Shown here: positions 35,706 through 46,527 of the stretch, piece by piece
How positions within the stretch are numbered: position 1 is the stretch's first letter
Layout of the letters: each line of letters opens with the position of its first letter
Origin: Halomonas sp. Bachu 37
GTDB lineage: Bacteria > Pseudomonadota > Gammaproteobacteria > Pseudomonadales > Halomonadaceae
DNA: 64,000 bases
Reading direction: 5' to 3'
Assembly: GCF_039691755.1 (NCBI RefSeq)
Contig: NZ_CP137552.1
Location: 1,860,001 to 1,924,000, forward strand
Position numbers and translations under genes: made by a program
Notes under the pieces: model-generated
The model's database searches: none
Seen by the model: the letters and a program-made list of their open reading frames with translations, nothing else
Told to the model about the DNA's origin: nothing

Positions 35706-37174
35706 AGCGTGACTCCCGGTGGCAGCGCATCGGGCATGTCCAGAGACTCCCCTTCCATCGAGGCCACGGGATAGGCACAGTAGTCCGCCGCATAATAGGC
35801 GCTGGGGCGATGGTTGCCGCTGTCGCCCACGCCGCCGAAGGGCGCATCGCCGGAGGCGCCGGTGGTCTGGCGATTCCAGTTGACGATGCCGGCGCGAATG
35901 CCCAGCAGGAACTCTTCCCAGTCTTCCCGCTCGCCGCCGATCAACCCGGCGGAAAGCCCGTAGCGGGTATCGTTGGCCAGGGCCATGGCTTCGTCCCAGT
36001 CGCTGTAACGATGGACCTTCAGCAGCGGGCCGAAGTGCTCCTCGTCGGGAACGTCCAGGCCGGTCACGTCGATCAGCGCGGGAGTGATCAGGCTCGTGCC
36101 CTCCTCCACGCGGCGCATCCGCGAGATGACCGTACCGCCCATGGCTTCCAGCTCATCCTGCGCCTGGAGCATGCCGTCGGCCGCCGCCACGCTGACCAGG
36201 CCACCGTAGAACGGCGCGGGCTCTTCCTCGAACTGACCCGCCACGTGCAGCTTGTCGATGGCATCCGCCAGGGCGTCAATCAATCGGTCGCCCGCTTCGC
36301 CCTGGGGTACCATCAGCCTTCTGGCGCAGGTGCAGCGCTGGCCGCCGGAGAGAAACGCCGACTGCAGGATGGTCAGCACCGCCGCCCGCTCATCGGGTAC
36401 GTCTTTCACCACCAGCGGGTTGTTGCCGCCCAGTTCCAGCGCCAGGATCTTGCTCATCTGGCCGGCAAGCTGCTTGTGCAGCATGCCGCCCACCTTGGCA
36501 CTGCCGGTGAACAACAGCCCGTCGATGCCAGGATCGCCTGCCAAAGCCTGGCCGACCGAAACGCCACCCTGGACCAGGTTGATTACGCCGTCGGGCAGGC
36601 CCGCCTCCATCCAGCACTGCAGCACCAGGTCGGCGGTCAGCGGCGTCTGTTCGCTGGGCTTGAAGACGACGGTATTGCCCGCCAGCAAGGCAGGCACCAT
36701 ATGGCCATTGGGCAAGTGGCCGGGAAAGTTGTACGGGCCGTATACCGCCATTACGCCGTGAGGACGATGACGCAATACCGCCTTGCCTTTCCCCACCGTC
36801 TTTTCGCGCTCGCCGGTGCGCTCCTGGTAGGCGGCGAGCGAAAGCGTTACCTTGCCGATCATGGCGCCCGCTTCGGTGCGGGCCTCCCACAGCGGCTTGC
36901 CGGTCTCCCCGGCGATGGCCACGGCCAGATCCTCGCGGCGCTCGGTGAGTGCCTCGCTGAAACTTTCGACCAGCGCCTGGCGTTCGCTGAAGGGGGTGCG
37001 CGCCCAAGCGGGGAATGCCCGGCGGGCGGCAGCGACAGCGTCGGCAACCTGCGCGGCGCTTGCCCCCTTGCCTTTCCATAGCTCGGCGTGTCCTACGGGA
37101 TCGGTCTTGGCGAATGCCTCCGCTTCGCCGTCGACCCAGGTGCCGCCGATGAGCAGTTGCTGTCTGGCTTGCAT
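35702..37174 (-). CDS. astD: N-succinylglutamate 5-semialdehyde dehydrogenase
   Basis: Fourth AST step: oxidises succinylglutamate semialdehyde to succinylglutamate with NAD+. A 490-residue ALDH. The nucleophile cysteine lies in [17 protein letters not shown], the glycine motif is [14 protein letters not shown], and the general base glutamate is in [12 protein letters not shown]. It overlaps astB by four bases and starts nine bases after the aruG stop. Confidence 0.97.
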   Translation of the reverse strand: MQARQQLLIGGTWVDGEAEAFAKTDPVGHAELWKGKGASAAQVADAVAAARRAFPAWARTPFSERQALVESFSEALTERREDLAVAIAGETGKPLWEARTEAGAMIGKVTLSLAAYQERTGEREKTVGKGKAVLRHRPHGVMAVYGPYNFPGHLPNGHMVPALLAGNTVVFKPSEQTPLTADLVLQCWMEAGLPDGVINLVQGGVSVGQALAGDPGIDGLLFTGSAKVGGMLHKQLAGQMSKILALELGGNNPLVVKDVPDERAAVLTILQSAFLSGGQRCTCARRLMVPQGEAGDRLIDALADAIDKLHVAGQFEEEPAPFYGGLVSVAAADGMLQAQDELEAMGGTVISRMRRVEEGTSLITPALIDVTGLDVPDEEHFGPLLKVHRYSDWDEAMALANDTRYGLSAGLIGGEREDWEEFLLGIRAGIVNWNRQTTGASGDAPFGGVGDSGNHRPSAYYAADYCAYPVASMEGESLDMPDALPPGVTL

Positions 37175-37183
37175 GTGCTTCTC

Positions 37184-38215
37184 CTAGGTTTTCAGTAGGC
37201 GGAGGGTATCGCCCGCGCCGACTCGCAGTCGCCGCGACTCCTCCTCGTTCAACAGGATCACGCCATCCTCGCTGGGGCCACGCCCCACCCAGGCGGCGCG
37301 AAAATCGCTAAGCGTGGTGGTGGCGGCCAGCCAACGGTTCTCCACTTCGACGTCTATCTGCGGCGAGATTTCCACCTGGTACAGTTCGGAGTCCCTTACC
37401 GCGCGAACATCATCGATGTAGGCCTCGACCGTGGGGCCGCCGTCGAAGATATCGATATAGCCTTCCCAACGCAGCCCCTCTTTTCTAAGCATTTCCAGGG
37501 CCGGGCGCGTATGCCGGTGGACCTGGCCGATGCAGGCGCGGGCCTCTTCTGACATGAAGGTGGTATAGATCGGAAACTTCGGCATCAACTCGCCGATGAA
37601 GCTTTTCTGTCCCAGCCCCGTCAGCCGGTCCGCCTCGCTGAAATCCATGGGAAAGAAGTGCTTGCCCAGGTTTTCCCAGAAGGGGCTTCTGTTGCGCTCA
37701 TCGAAGACACCGCGCATTTCTGCCAGCACCTTATCCGGGAAGCGATCTCGGAACTGGGCGATGAACAGCCAGCGCGCCTTGGACAGCAGCGCGCCGTTGC
37801 GCAGATGCTTGTTGGCTTCGCCACGATATTCCGCACGCAGAAACAGCGAGCACACTTCAGCATCACCGGTATGGTCGGAGCTCAGAAACAGCGTGTCGAT
37901 GGTGCGGTGAAGATCCAGCTGCACCGACGAATGCGCCAGCGTACCCAGGCGGTAGTTGTAGAACGGCACCTCGCGACCAACCTGGCCCTCGATGGCGCAA
38001 CAGCCGGCGAGCTCGCCATTGCTTTCATCCTCGAGAACGAAGAAGTAAAGCCGGTCATCCTTCGGCGTGCGCTCTTCGAATGCGCTGGCTGCCGCTTCGA
38101 TCTTGCCGGCCAGGAACTCACGATTGTCCGGCAGCGAGGTAAAGCCTACCCCGGCCTGCTGCGCCAACGCCTGAAGTCCGTCGAGATCGCCATGGGCAAT
38201 GGGACGAATGCGCAT
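37184..38215 (-). CDS. aruG: arginine N-succinyltransferase, beta subunit
   Basis: With AruF it transfers succinyl from succinyl-CoA to the arginine alpha-amino group, the first AST step. 343 residues. AstA-family blocks are MRIRPIAHGDLDGLQALAQQAG, TLAHSSVQLDLHRTIDTLFLS, SPFWENLGKHFFPMDFSEADRL and KSFIGELMPKFPIY. The ATG shares one base with the stop of aruF (TAATG), so the subunits are translationally coupled. Two-subunit enzymes occur in Pseudomonas-like bacteria, single AstA in enterics. Confidence 0.94.
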   Translation of the reverse strand: MRIRPIAHGDLDGLQALAQQAGVGFTSLPDNREFLAGKIEAAASAFEERTPKDDRLYFFVLEDESNGELAGCCAIEGQVGREVPFYNYRLGTLAHSSVQLDLHRTIDTLFLSSDHTGDAEVCSLFLRAEYRGEANKHLRNGALLSKARWLFIAQFRDRFPDKVLAEMRGVFDERNRSPFWENLGKHFFPMDFSEADRLTGLGQKSFIGELMPKFPIYTTFMSEEARACIGQVHRHTRPALEMLRKEGLRWEGYIDIFDGGPTVEAYIDDVRAVRDSELYQVEISPQIDVEVENRWLAATTTLSDFRAAWVGRGPSEDGVILLNEEESRRLRVGAGDTLRLLKT

Positions 38216-39279
38216 TACATCTCTCCTTCTTCGAGCGCGTCCACCGCCGCGGGTAACGCCACGGGAGCCACCAGCACGGCACGGCCCTCCTCGACCCCGA
38301 GGATTTCCGCATGAGCCGGCGACAGCATCAGCTGGCCAGTGGGTGAAAGCGCGTACCGTGCCACGATGCAGCAGAAGCCTTCGCGCTTCTGGTTGGCGAT
38401 CATGGCGGGCTCGGCATCGGGCAGGGAGTGCTCGGGACGAATACGCACAGGGTGCCAGGCGGCACGGCGAAAGGTTTCCAGTCGTTCGCGCTCGGCCTTG
38501 ACGATCGGCCCCGCATCGAAGATGTCCACATGCCGGGAGCGCGCGAAGCCTTCCGCCAGCATTTCTTCCAACGCCTGCTCATGGGCGGGATGCTCCCGGC
38601 CGATGGCTGCCCGGGCCTGGGGCGTCAGCAGCGGAAGATAAAGCGGGAACTGGGGCATCACTTCAGCGATAAAGCTTTTCGAGCGCACCCCCGCGATGTG
38701 ATTCATCTCCTGGAAGCTGCGGGCGAAAAAGTGGCTGCCCACGCTTTCCCAGAACGGCGATTCCCCTTCCGCTGTGAGATAACCGGGAAAGGCCACCGCC
38801 AGGATGCGCGAGAAGCGCTCCGGGTACTGGGCAATGAACATCAGCCGCGCGCGCCGCAGCAGGCTTTCCGCCGTGGTGCCCTGATAGCGGGCATCCAGCG
38901 AAAAGGCGCACAGCAGGCTGGCTTCCGAAGCCTCATGGGAGAGCGCCAGGGTCTGCACTTCACGGCGTACATTGAGCTGCTGGGATGCGTGGATCAAGGT
39001 TTCCTGACGGTAGGTGTAGTACGCCTCCTGCGCCCCCGCCTGGGCGCGGATCGTGGCCGTGCCCAGCACTTCGTCGCGTTGGCGGTCCTCGAGCACGAAG
39101 GTGTAATGCTCGTCGCCGGGAAAATCCACCTCGCCACCGAACGCCCGCTGGGAGCGCGCGATCCGCTCCTCCAGCCGGTCACGGTGGGCCGGAAGGTTGG
39201 TCAGACGCGGTGTGGCATGGGTGGCCAGGCGCTCCAGTGCCGGCAGGTCGGCGGGCTTGACGGGGCGTATCACCAGCAT
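38215..39279 (-). CDS. aruF: arginine N-succinyltransferase, alpha subunit
   Basis: Paralogue of the beta subunit (354 residues), sharing ESPFWESVGSHFFARSFQEMN and KSFIAEVMPQFPLYLPLL. The start is set at 39279, where GGAGG lies seven bases before ATG and the protein begins MLVIRPVKPADL, exactly as in the family. A start at 39285 would put the Shine-Dalgarno one base away, and one at 39330 would overlap astC. The HVDIFDAGPIVKAE block near the C-terminus is also conserved in aruG. Confidence 0.94.
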   Translation of the reverse strand: MLVIRPVKPADLPALERLATHATPRLTNLPAHRDRLEERIARSQRAFGGEVDFPGDEHYTFVLEDRQRDEVLGTATIRAQAGAQEAYYTYRQETLIHASQQLNVRREVQTLALSHEASEASLLCAFSLDARYQGTTAESLLRRARLMFIAQYPERFSRILAVAFPGYLTAEGESPFWESVGSHFFARSFQEMNHIAGVRSKSFIAEVMPQFPLYLPLLTPQARAAIGREHPAHEQALEEMLAEGFARSRHVDIFDAGPIVKAERERLETFRRAAWHPVRIRPEHSLPDAEPAMIANQKREGFCCIVARYALSPTGQLMLSPAHAEILGVEEGRAVLVAPVALPAAVDALEEGEM

Positions 39280-39326
39280 GTTCATACCTCCATGGCGCAC
39301 CGTGTCAGGGGATGCGGCGTGGTCGC

Positions 39327-40574
<1,248 letters not shown>

Positions 40575-40653
40575 TCAGTATACGGGGCCTGGCATGGCTC
40601 AGGCTTTCACCAATGGGACGGGGAATTATGAAAAGCGCCGTGTTCGGCCGCGG

Positions 40654-41631
40654 TCAACCCAGTCGCTCTTCCCTGGGCGTCAAACCGAAATGATTGCGGT
40701 AAGCAGTGGAAAAATGGGCACCGGACGAGAACCCGGTGGTCAGCGCGATATCGCCCACCGGCTTGTCGCTCTCGCGCAGCTGTTTGCGCGCTTCCTGCAG
40801 GCGCAGGTCGAGGTAATAGCGGCTGGGCACCGCCTGCAGATACTTCTTGAATAGGCGTTCCAGTTGGCGCCGCGAAATCCCCAGGTGCTCGGCCAGTTCC
40901 AGGGTGGTGAACGGCTCTTCTATATTGGCTTCCATCAGCGTCACCGCATCCACCAGGCTTTGCGGGGCATGTCCCAGGCGTGAGCGCAGCGGGACGTGCT
41001 GGCGCTCGTCGGCCAGGCGAATACGCTCGCAGACGAAGTGTTCGGAGACCTGCTCCGCCAGGCGCTGGCCGTGATGGCGACCGATCAGCGTCATCATCAT
41101 GTCCATGGCAGCCGTGCCGCCGCCACAGGTCAGCCGGTCGCGGTCGATCTCGAATAGCTGCTGGGACAGGGTGACGTGGGGGTAGTCGCGAGAAAAGGCA
41201 TCGAAACGCTGCCACGGCAATGTGGCGCGATAACCGTCGAGCAACCCGCAGCGTGCCAGCACCTCGGTACCGCCGGCGATACCGCCGACCACCGAGCCCC
41301 GGGCGACATGCTGATGAAGCCAGTCGGCCAGACCCGGTGGTAGCCCGTTGTTCAGCGGGCTCGGGGCGCAGACCAGCACCATGTCCAGGGAGCCGACCTG
41401 CTCGCTGATCAGGTGACGCGGCAGCAGCGTTGCTTCCGCGCTGCTTTGTACCTGCTCGACTCCTACACCGAAGGTGAGAGCCTGATACAACCGACGCCCA
41501 CCGAGCTGGTTGGCCACGTGCAGCGGTTCGAGGGCGCAGGCTTGCGCCAACTGGGAAAATCCCGGCAGCAGGACGAACGCGATACGCCGACTCACGCCGG
41601 ACGTCGGGAGGGCAATGCTTGGGTCATGCAT
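40654..41631 (-). CDS. argR: AraC-family arginine regulator ArgR (GlxA-like)
   Basis: A 325-residue regulator with an N-terminal DJ-1/PfpI-like (GATase1-like) effector domain (IAFVLLPGFSQLAQACALEPLHVANQLGG, 18-46; GGIAGGTEVLARCGLLDGYRATLPW) and a C-terminal AraC double helix-turn-helix (TTLELAEHLGISRRQLERLFKKYL; DIALTTGFSSGAHFSTAYRNHFGLTPRE). Its similarity to Pseudomonas ArgR and its place as first gene of the AST operon support control of arginine breakdown. This is not the unrelated E. coli hexameric ArgR. Confidence 0.88.
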   Translation of the reverse strand: MHDPSIALPTSGVSRRIAFVLLPGFSQLAQACALEPLHVANQLGGRRLYQALTFGVGVEQVQSSAEATLLPRHLISEQVGSLDMVLVCAPSPLNNGLPPGLADWLHQHVARGSVVGGIAGGTEVLARCGLLDGYRATLPWQRFDAFSRDYPHVTLSQQLFEIDRDRLTCGGGTAAMDMMMTLIGRHHGQRLAEQVSEHFVCERIRLADERQHVPLRSRLGHAPQSLVDAVTLMEANIEEPFTTLELAEHLGISRRQLERLFKKYLQAVPSRYYLDLRLQEARKQLRESDKPVGDIALTTGFSSGAHFSTAYRNHFGLTPREERLG

Positions 41632-41729
41632 GAAGACAGCCGCCAGAATAAGCCAGCCATCATCTTACTCAATTGCTCGGCCCTGGCTAGCCAACGTGGC
41701 GTAAAGCGAAAACGTTGACGCCTGAATGA

Positions 41730-41756
41730 AATTGCCGGACCCCAGGCCCGGCAATT
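41730..41756 (-). terminator. hairpin between the small membrane protein gene and argR
   Basis: AATTGCCGG and CCGGCAATT form a 9-bp perfect stem around a 9-base loop in the 170-bp gap upstream of argR. The T-tract after it on the minus strand is weak (TTTCATT), so it may be an attenuator-like hairpin or an inefficient terminator. Confidence 0.5.
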
Positions 41757-41801
41757 AGCATTTCTTTGGTGAAGAATTCAACCGCGATACCACGGAACGC
41801 G

Positions 41802-42011
41802 TCAGTCGACCATTCCGTTGAGCAGCAACAGGCCCACCAGTACCACACCAATCACGGCGATGGCGATAGGAATCATCTTGTGCATGCCATTGGGGGATTT
41901 CCTGGCTTCCGGCTGTCGATGCGCCTCGGCCTTGTCGAAATCCTCGGGTATGCGCTCGTCCATGGCATGCTCTTTAAGCTCCTGCTTGGTCTTGCTTTCC
42001 CGGGTATCCAT
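41802..42011 (-). CDS. small single-helix membrane protein
   Basis: A 69-residue protein. The start at 42011 is set by GGAGG five bases upstream; a longer frame would overlap fabV. Residues 1-43 are charged (MDTRESKTKQELKEHAMDE, then PEARKSPNG) and residues 46-67 form one membrane helix, MIPIAIAVIGVVLVGLLLLNG. Predicted inner-membrane protein with the N-terminus in the cytoplasm. Not recognised. It follows fabV by 61 bp. Confidence 0.75.
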   Translation of the reverse strand: MDTRESKTKQELKEHAMDERIPEDFDKAEAHRQPEARKSPNGMHKMIPIAIAVIGVVLVGLLLLNGMVD

Positions 42012-42072
42012 ACTTACCTCCTGCTTTCCTGCTGACTTTCGCTGCCGCCAGCCACCGCCCCGTTTTCGAGGC

Positions 42073-43278
42073 TTACAGGTTGACGACATCAAACTCCACT
42101 ACCGGGTTCACTTCTGCATCGTAATCCACATCCTTACGCTCGAACCCGAACAGCTTCAAGAACTCATGCTTGTAACCAGCATAGTCGGTAATTTCGAAAA
42201 GGTTTTCCGTGGTGACATTCGGCCACAGGTCCTTGCAGGCTTGCTGCACGTCGTCGCGCAGCTCCCAATCGTCCAGACGCAGGCGACCGGCCTCGTCGGT
42301 AGCCATCCCGCCCGCTTCCTGGGTATAAAGCCGATCGGCGAACAAGCGGTTGAGCTGGTCGATAGTGCCTTCGTGCAGCCCCTTCTCCTTCATCACCTTG
42401 TAGACCATGGCGATATACAGCGGCATGACCGGAATCGCCGCGCTGGCCTGGGTCACCACGGACTTGAGCACGGCCACGTTGGCACCGCCGCCAGAGGAGG
42501 AGAGGCGCTTGTCGATCTCGCCAGCGGCGCGGTCGAGGTCTTCCTTGGCCTTGCCCAGCGCACCGTGCCAGTAGATCGGCCAGGTGATTTCGGTGCCGAT
42601 ATAACTGAAGGCCACGCTACGCGCGCCGGGCGCGAGCACGCCCGCCTGGTCCAGGGCGTCGATCCAAAGCTCCCAATCCTCGCCGCCCATCACCGCCTTG
42701 GTATCCTCGATCTCCTGCTCGGTGGCGGGCTCGACTTCGGCTTCGATGATGACGTCCTTGTTGGTGTCGATGGCGGTGGCACGGTAGGTCTCGCCGATCG
42801 GCTTCAGCGCCGAACGTTTGAGTTCTCCGCTATCGGGTAGCTTGCGCACCGGCGAGGCCAGCGAATAGACCACCAGATCGACCTGGCCCATGTCCTGCTC
42901 GATCAGCTCGATGGCTTTTTCGCGCGCCTCGTGGGAGAAGGCGTCGCCGTTGATCGACTTGCTGTAGAGCCCTTCCTGCTTGGCGAACTTGTCGAAGGCG
43001 GCGCTGTTGTACCAACCGGCGGTGCCCGGTTTCTTCTCGCTGCCGGGTTTTTCGAAGAAGACGCCCAGCGTGTCCGCGCCGTAGCCGAACGCTGCCGTGA
43101 CGCGAGCCGCCAGGCCATAACCGCTGGAAGCGCCGATCACCAGCACCCGCTTCGGCCCGTCCGCCTTGTCGAGATTGCGGGCACGTGTCGCCTCGATCTG
43201 CTCGAGTACGTTCTTTTCGCAACCCACGGGATGGGTGGTGGTACAGATGAAACCGCGAACCTTGGGCTTGATGATCAC
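42073..43278 (-). CDS. fabV: trans-2-enoyl-ACP/CoA reductase FabV
   Basis: NADH-dependent reductase for the last step of fatty-acid elongation, 401 residues. The start is set at the GTG at 43278. It gives [21 protein letters not shown], the canonical N-terminus, with GAGG six bases upstream. A GTG four codons earlier would itself overlap that GAGG. The Rossmann motif is [15 protein letters not shown]. The catalytic region has YSLASPVR, followed about 80 residues later by the Tyr-x8-Lys pair in [20 protein letters not shown]. FabV enzymes are typically triclosan-tolerant. Confidence 0.95.
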   Translation of the reverse strand: MIIKPKVRGFICTTTHPVGCEKNVLEQIEATRARNLDKADGPKRVLVIGASSGYGLAARVTAAFGYGADTLGVFFEKPGSEKKPGTAGWYNSAAFDKFAKQEGLYSKSINGDAFSHEAREKAIELIEQDMGQVDLVVYSLASPVRKLPDSGELKRSALKPIGETYRATAIDTNKDVIIEAEVEPATEQEIEDTKAVMGGEDWELWIDALDQAGVLAPGARSVAFSYIGTEITWPIYWHGALGKAKEDLDRAAGEIDKRLSSSGGGANVAVLKSVVTQASAAIPVMPLYIAMVYKVMKEKGLHEGTIDQLNRLFADRLYTQEAGGMATDEAGRLRLDDWELRDDVQQACKDLWPNVTTENLFEITDYAGYKHEFLKLFGFERKDVDYDAEVNPVVEFDVVNL

Positions 43279-43442
43279 TCGAAACCTCACAATATGGTCA
43301 ATGACAGAGTTGGCTATCGACAGATGGGGTCCATTCTAGCGAGCCTTGGCGGTGCTGTCCGCCCTTGAGCCGAAACGTCTTTCACGGCACGATGACGCCA
43401 CGGTCGCTCGAGCGCGGCCCCGGTGACAACAGAGGCACCCGG

Positions 43443-43832
43443 ATGAATGCACAACAGTTGGTAGACGAACGCGGTGAGCTGTGGCTGGCACTGGCACCAC
43501 TATGGTTGGACAGGGAGCCCGGCGAGCGCGATTACGCCCACATGGTGGAAGTGATCGAAGCCCACGAGATGACGCTCAAGGAGCTCGAATGGATGTTCCG
43601 CCTGGAACTGGCGCCGGTGATGACACGTCATCAGATGTCGGTGGCCGGGGAGTGGCGGCGTTTCGACGACCGCAAGCTGATGCAGCGCCTGGTAAGCCAC
43701 AACTTGCGGCTTACCGGGTGGCGGCGCAAGAGCTGGGCGCTGTTTTCCGGCCTGACCACCATGATGACGCGCCATCGCTGGAACGAGCTGATGAACCGCG
43801 TGATGGTGGCGCGAGGAGAACTGCCTTACTGA
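43443..43832 (+). CDS. DUF7079-like protein
   Basis: A 129-residue soluble protein. The start at 43443 has GAGG upstream; an earlier in-frame start at 43365 adds 26 residues without conserved sequence. The pattern ELWLALAPLWLDREPGERDYAHMVEVIEAHEMTLKELEWMFRLELAPVM followed by VAGEWRRFDDRKL resembles DUF7079 proteins, often found as small standalone genes. Function unknown. Divergent from fabV. Confidence 0.7.
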   Translation: MNAQQLVDERGELWLALAPLWLDREPGERDYAHMVEVIEAHEMTLKELEWMFRLELAPVMTRHQMSVAGEWRRFDDRKLMQRLVSHNLRLTGWRRKSWALFSGLTTMMTRHRWNELMNRVMVARGELPY

Positions 43833-43862
43833 GGCGGCCCGCCGCGCAACGCAGGTCTCCCG

Positions 43863-44348
43863 CTACGGCTGGTCGAGCTCGTATTCGAGAGCCAGGCGCA
43901 GTTCTCTTCCTCGAGTACGCGGGCCGAAGCGCGTGATCGTCTGCCCATCGCGAGAGACCAGGAACTTGGTGAAGTTCCACTTCACCAGCCGGGTTCCCAT
44001 TACCCCGGGAGCCGCTCGCTTCAGCTCGACGAACAACGGATGCGTGCCCTGCCCATTGACCTTCACCTTTTCCATCAAGGGAAACGTGACGCCGAAACTG
44101 CGCTCGCCGAAGGCGCAGAACGCCTCCGCCGTTTCGGGGCTTTGCCGGCCGAATTGATTGCAGGGAAATCCCAGTACGGTAAAGCCCCTGTCGCGATAGC
44201 GCTGGTATAGGGTCTCCAGTTCCTTGAGCTGTGGAGTGAAGCCGCACCGACTGGCGACATTGACCACCAGCAATACCTGGCCCTGCAGAGCATGCAAGTT
44301 GAACGGCTCGGCCCGATGGGTGTAACACTCATGGTCATGGATCGACAT
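43863..44348 (-). CDS. glutathione peroxidase family protein
   Basis: Thiol peroxidase of 161 residues that reduces peroxides, probably using thioredoxin as bacterial GPx proteins do. The peroxidatic cysteine is C35 in NVASRCGFTPQLKELETLY, the glutamine is in GFPCNQFG, and the tryptophan-asparagine pair is in VKWNFTKFLV, completing the Cys-Gln-Trp-Asn tetrad. Length fits BtuE-type enzymes. Convergent with the DUF7079-like gene, ending 30 bp from it. Confidence 0.95.
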   Translation of the reverse strand: MSIHDHECYTHRAEPFNLHALQGQVLLVVNVASRCGFTPQLKELETLYQRYRDRGFTVLGFPCNQFGRQSPETAEAFCAFGERSFGVTFPLMEKVKVNGQGTHPLFVELKRAAPGVMGTRLVKWNFTKFLVSRDGQTITRFGPRTRGRELRLALEYELDQP

Positions 44349-44377
44349 GCAAGCCCCCGCTGGTCAGCCGCTTTTCT

Positions 44378-44995
44378 TCATCCTAATGGTCCGAGCACCA
44401 CACGCAAGGCCAAGGCGATCAATAGTACGCCGGTTATGCGATTAATCCAGTGGGCACGATGCTGCAACCACGGCAACACCCGGGAGTGCGAGAGCGCCAC
44501 CGCCACCACGACGTACCAGCCGCCATCGATGATCATCGCCGTCGCGACAATGATCGCCTTGGCCGTCGTGGACATGTCGGGACTGACGAACTGGCTCAGC
44601 AAGGCGACGAAGAAAAGAATCAACTTGGGGTTGCCCAACGCCACCAGCACGCCCTCGCGCGCGGCCTGCGCACCGCTGGTAGCCACCCTACCGGGCTGCA
44701 TCGCTCCGGCCTTGCCCGCACGCAGGGCCTTGATTCCAAGCCATGCGAGGTAAGCCGCGCCCACCCAGGTAATCAGCTGGAACAGCAGCGGAAAACGCAC
44801 GATCACCGCGCCCAGGCCCCACACCGTCAGCAGGGCATAAAAACCGACACCCAGGGCGTGAAAAAGCGCCGCCGTGACACCCGGGCCGCGGCCTCCGCCC
44901 AAGGTATGGCGCAACACCAGGGCCAGGCTGGGCCCGGGCGACATCGCGCCCATGGCACAAATGGCGGCCAATGACAGCCACAGGGTAAACGGCAT
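44378..44995 (-). CDS. LysE/RhtB-family amino-acid exporter
   Basis: A 205-residue membrane protein with six hydrophobic segments. The start at 44995 follows AAGGAG and gives MPFTLWLSLAAICAMGAMSPGPSLALVLRHTLGGG, the RhtB hallmark. Family text continues with GVLVALGNPKLILFFVALLSQF. The exported amino acid is unknown. A different LysE-type protein, ArgO, is encoded at 59067-59678. Confidence 0.92.
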   Translation of the reverse strand: MPFTLWLSLAAICAMGAMSPGPSLALVLRHTLGGGRGPGVTAALFHALGVGFYALLTVWGLGAVIVRFPLLFQLITWVGAAYLAWLGIKALRAGKAGAMQPGRVATSGAQAAREGVLVALGNPKLILFFVALLSQFVSPDMSTTAKAIIVATAMIIDGGWYVVVAVALSHSRVLPWLQHRAHWINRITGVLLIALALRVVLGPLG

Positions 44996-45238
44996 GTGAA
45001 TTCTCCTTGGGTAGCGACGCGAACGCCATGATAGCACTGCAATTTTCAACATGGAGGTCGGAAGCAATCGTCGACTCCGCCTCTCGTTACGCTGCCCCGC
45101 ACGAGTGGTGGCACGAGAAGGTGGGGCTGGGCAAATAACACTACCGGCATGATAAGCTGTTGCGTAAAATTGCTCTCTTTTATCGACGCCATCGCCACGC
45201 TTTCCGCCGTGGCCGGCACTGAATCACAGGACTGCAAC

Positions 45239-45970
45239 ATGGGTAGGGCTTTTCAGAACCGCAAGGAATCCATGGCCAAGACGGCCGCCGCCAAGACCAA
45301 GGTCTACAGCAAGTACGGGCGCGAGATCTATGTCTGCGCCAAGGCCGGCGGCTCCGACCCCAACGGCAACCTCTCGCTACGGGGCCTGATCGAGCGGGCC
45401 AAGAAGGACCAGGTGCCTTCGCATGTCATCGACAAGGCCTTGGACAAGGCCAGCGGCACCGGAGGCGAGGATTTCTCCCCGGCTCGCTACGAAGGGTTTG
45501 GTCCGGGTAATGCCATGGTGATCGTGGAGTGTCTGACCGACAATCCCAACCGCACCTTCGGCGACGTGCGCGGCTGCTTCACCAAGACCAAGAGCAAGAT
45601 CGGCACCCCGGGCAGCGTCAGCCACATGTTCGACCACTGCGCTATCTTCGCCTTTGCCGGCAACGACGAGGAAGCGGTGCTCGAAGCGTTGATGGAAGCC
45701 GATGTGGATGTCACCGATATCGAGCAGGAGACGGGACAAGTCACGGTCTTCGCCCCGCACACCGACTATGCCAAGGCCAAGCAGGCCCTGCTCGACACCT
45801 TCGGCGATATCGATTTCGAGGTCGACGAGATCCAGTTCCTGCCCCAGACCACCACCCCGGTGGAGGGCGAGGACGTGGCCATGTTCGAGAAGCTGTTGAA
45901 TACGCTCAATGACCTCGAAGACGTGCAGAACGTCTATCACAGCGCCGAGCTGCCCGAAGACGATAGCTAG
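45239..45970 (+). CDS. yeeN: YebC/TACO1-family protein, YeeN-type
   Basis: A 243-residue cytoplasmic protein. The start at 45239 yields [38 protein letters not shown], which is diagnostic of YeeN rather than of YebC itself. YebC/TACO1 proteins help ribosomes through difficult stretches such as polyproline, and some bind DNA as PmpR. Three-domain length is complete, ending with a strongly acidic tail. Upstream in-frame codons lack family sequence. Confidence 0.92.
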   Translation: MGRAFQNRKESMAKTAAAKTKVYSKYGREIYVCAKAGGSDPNGNLSLRGLIERAKKDQVPSHVIDKALDKASGTGGEDFSPARYEGFGPGNAMVIVECLTDNPNRTFGDVRGCFTKTKSKIGTPGSVSHMFDHCAIFAFAGNDEEAVLEALMEADVDVTDIEQETGQVTVFAPHTDYAKAKQALLDTFGDIDFEVDEIQFLPQTTTPVEGEDVAMFEKLLNTLNDLEDVQNVYHSAELPEDDS

Positions 45971-46149
45971 AAAGCAGCGGCTGAAGGGAACACACCTCCA
46001 CGCCATGAACTACGCTTGGATAATGGAGCCTTCGATCCCGTGCAGCCGGGCAATTGCCGGAGCCGGTTCGGGGTCGGACAAGGAACTTGTTGCGAGAGCA
46101 ACGAGTCACCCGGTTATCCATCATTTACTGGTCAACGCAGGAGGCGACC

Positions 46150-46416
46150 ATGAGCATTGTTCACGTCAGCGAATCGGAATTGCACGACAAACTGGAAAGA
46201 TGCTTCGCCGGCGAACGCGTACTGGTAGAGCACGACGGCAATCGCCTCAGCGCTCGTATCCAGCACGTCGGCCTGCTGGGCGTCAAGGTGATCCCTGAAA
46301 CCGACCTGAAGCATAGCCAGGGCAAGCCTGGCGACGTGGAAGGCATTACCGTGCCGTACAAGGATATCTACGAAGTGGAGGTCAAGGGCGTCGTCTATAG
46401 CCGCCTGGAGGAGTGA
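46150..46416 (+). CDS. small conserved protein of unknown function
   Basis: An 88-residue acidic, soluble protein. GGAGG lies five bases before the ATG at 46150; an upstream start at 46054 is unsupported. Sequence pattern: a short N-terminal helix (SESELHDKLERCFAGE) then a predicted beta-rich part with RVLVEHDGNRLSARIQHVG and VPYKDIYEVEVKGVVYSRLEE, reminiscent of small beta-barrel folds. Not recognised. Lies 179 bp after yeeN and probably has its own promoter. Confidence 0.75.
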   Translation: MSIVHVSESELHDKLERCFAGERVLVEHDGNRLSARIQHVGLLGVKVIPETDLKHSQGKPGDVEGITVPYKDIYEVEVKGVVYSRLEE

Positions 46417-46430
46417 CGGTGAACGCCCCT

Positions 46431-46481
46431 GCTATGCTTCATGACCAACTATGGTTCATGAACGGCTATGGTTCATGACCA
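46431..46481. repeat. 17-bp tandem repeat, three imperfect copies
   Basis: GCTATGCTTCATGACCA, ACTATGGTTCATGAACG and GCTATGGTTCATGACCA follow head to tail in the 111-bp gap between two convergent genes. Just after them, GCCCCTG and CAGGGGC (from 46483) can pair as a 7-bp stem that may act as terminator. Confidence 0.85.
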
Positions 46482-46527
46482 ACGCCCCTGACATAGTCAT
46501 GGCCGCAGGGGCATAAGCAACTTCGCG

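Noticed and set aside
46431..46481. Tandem repeats as a CRISPR array
   Set aside because: The repeat units are adjacent with no spacers, and no cas gene is present.
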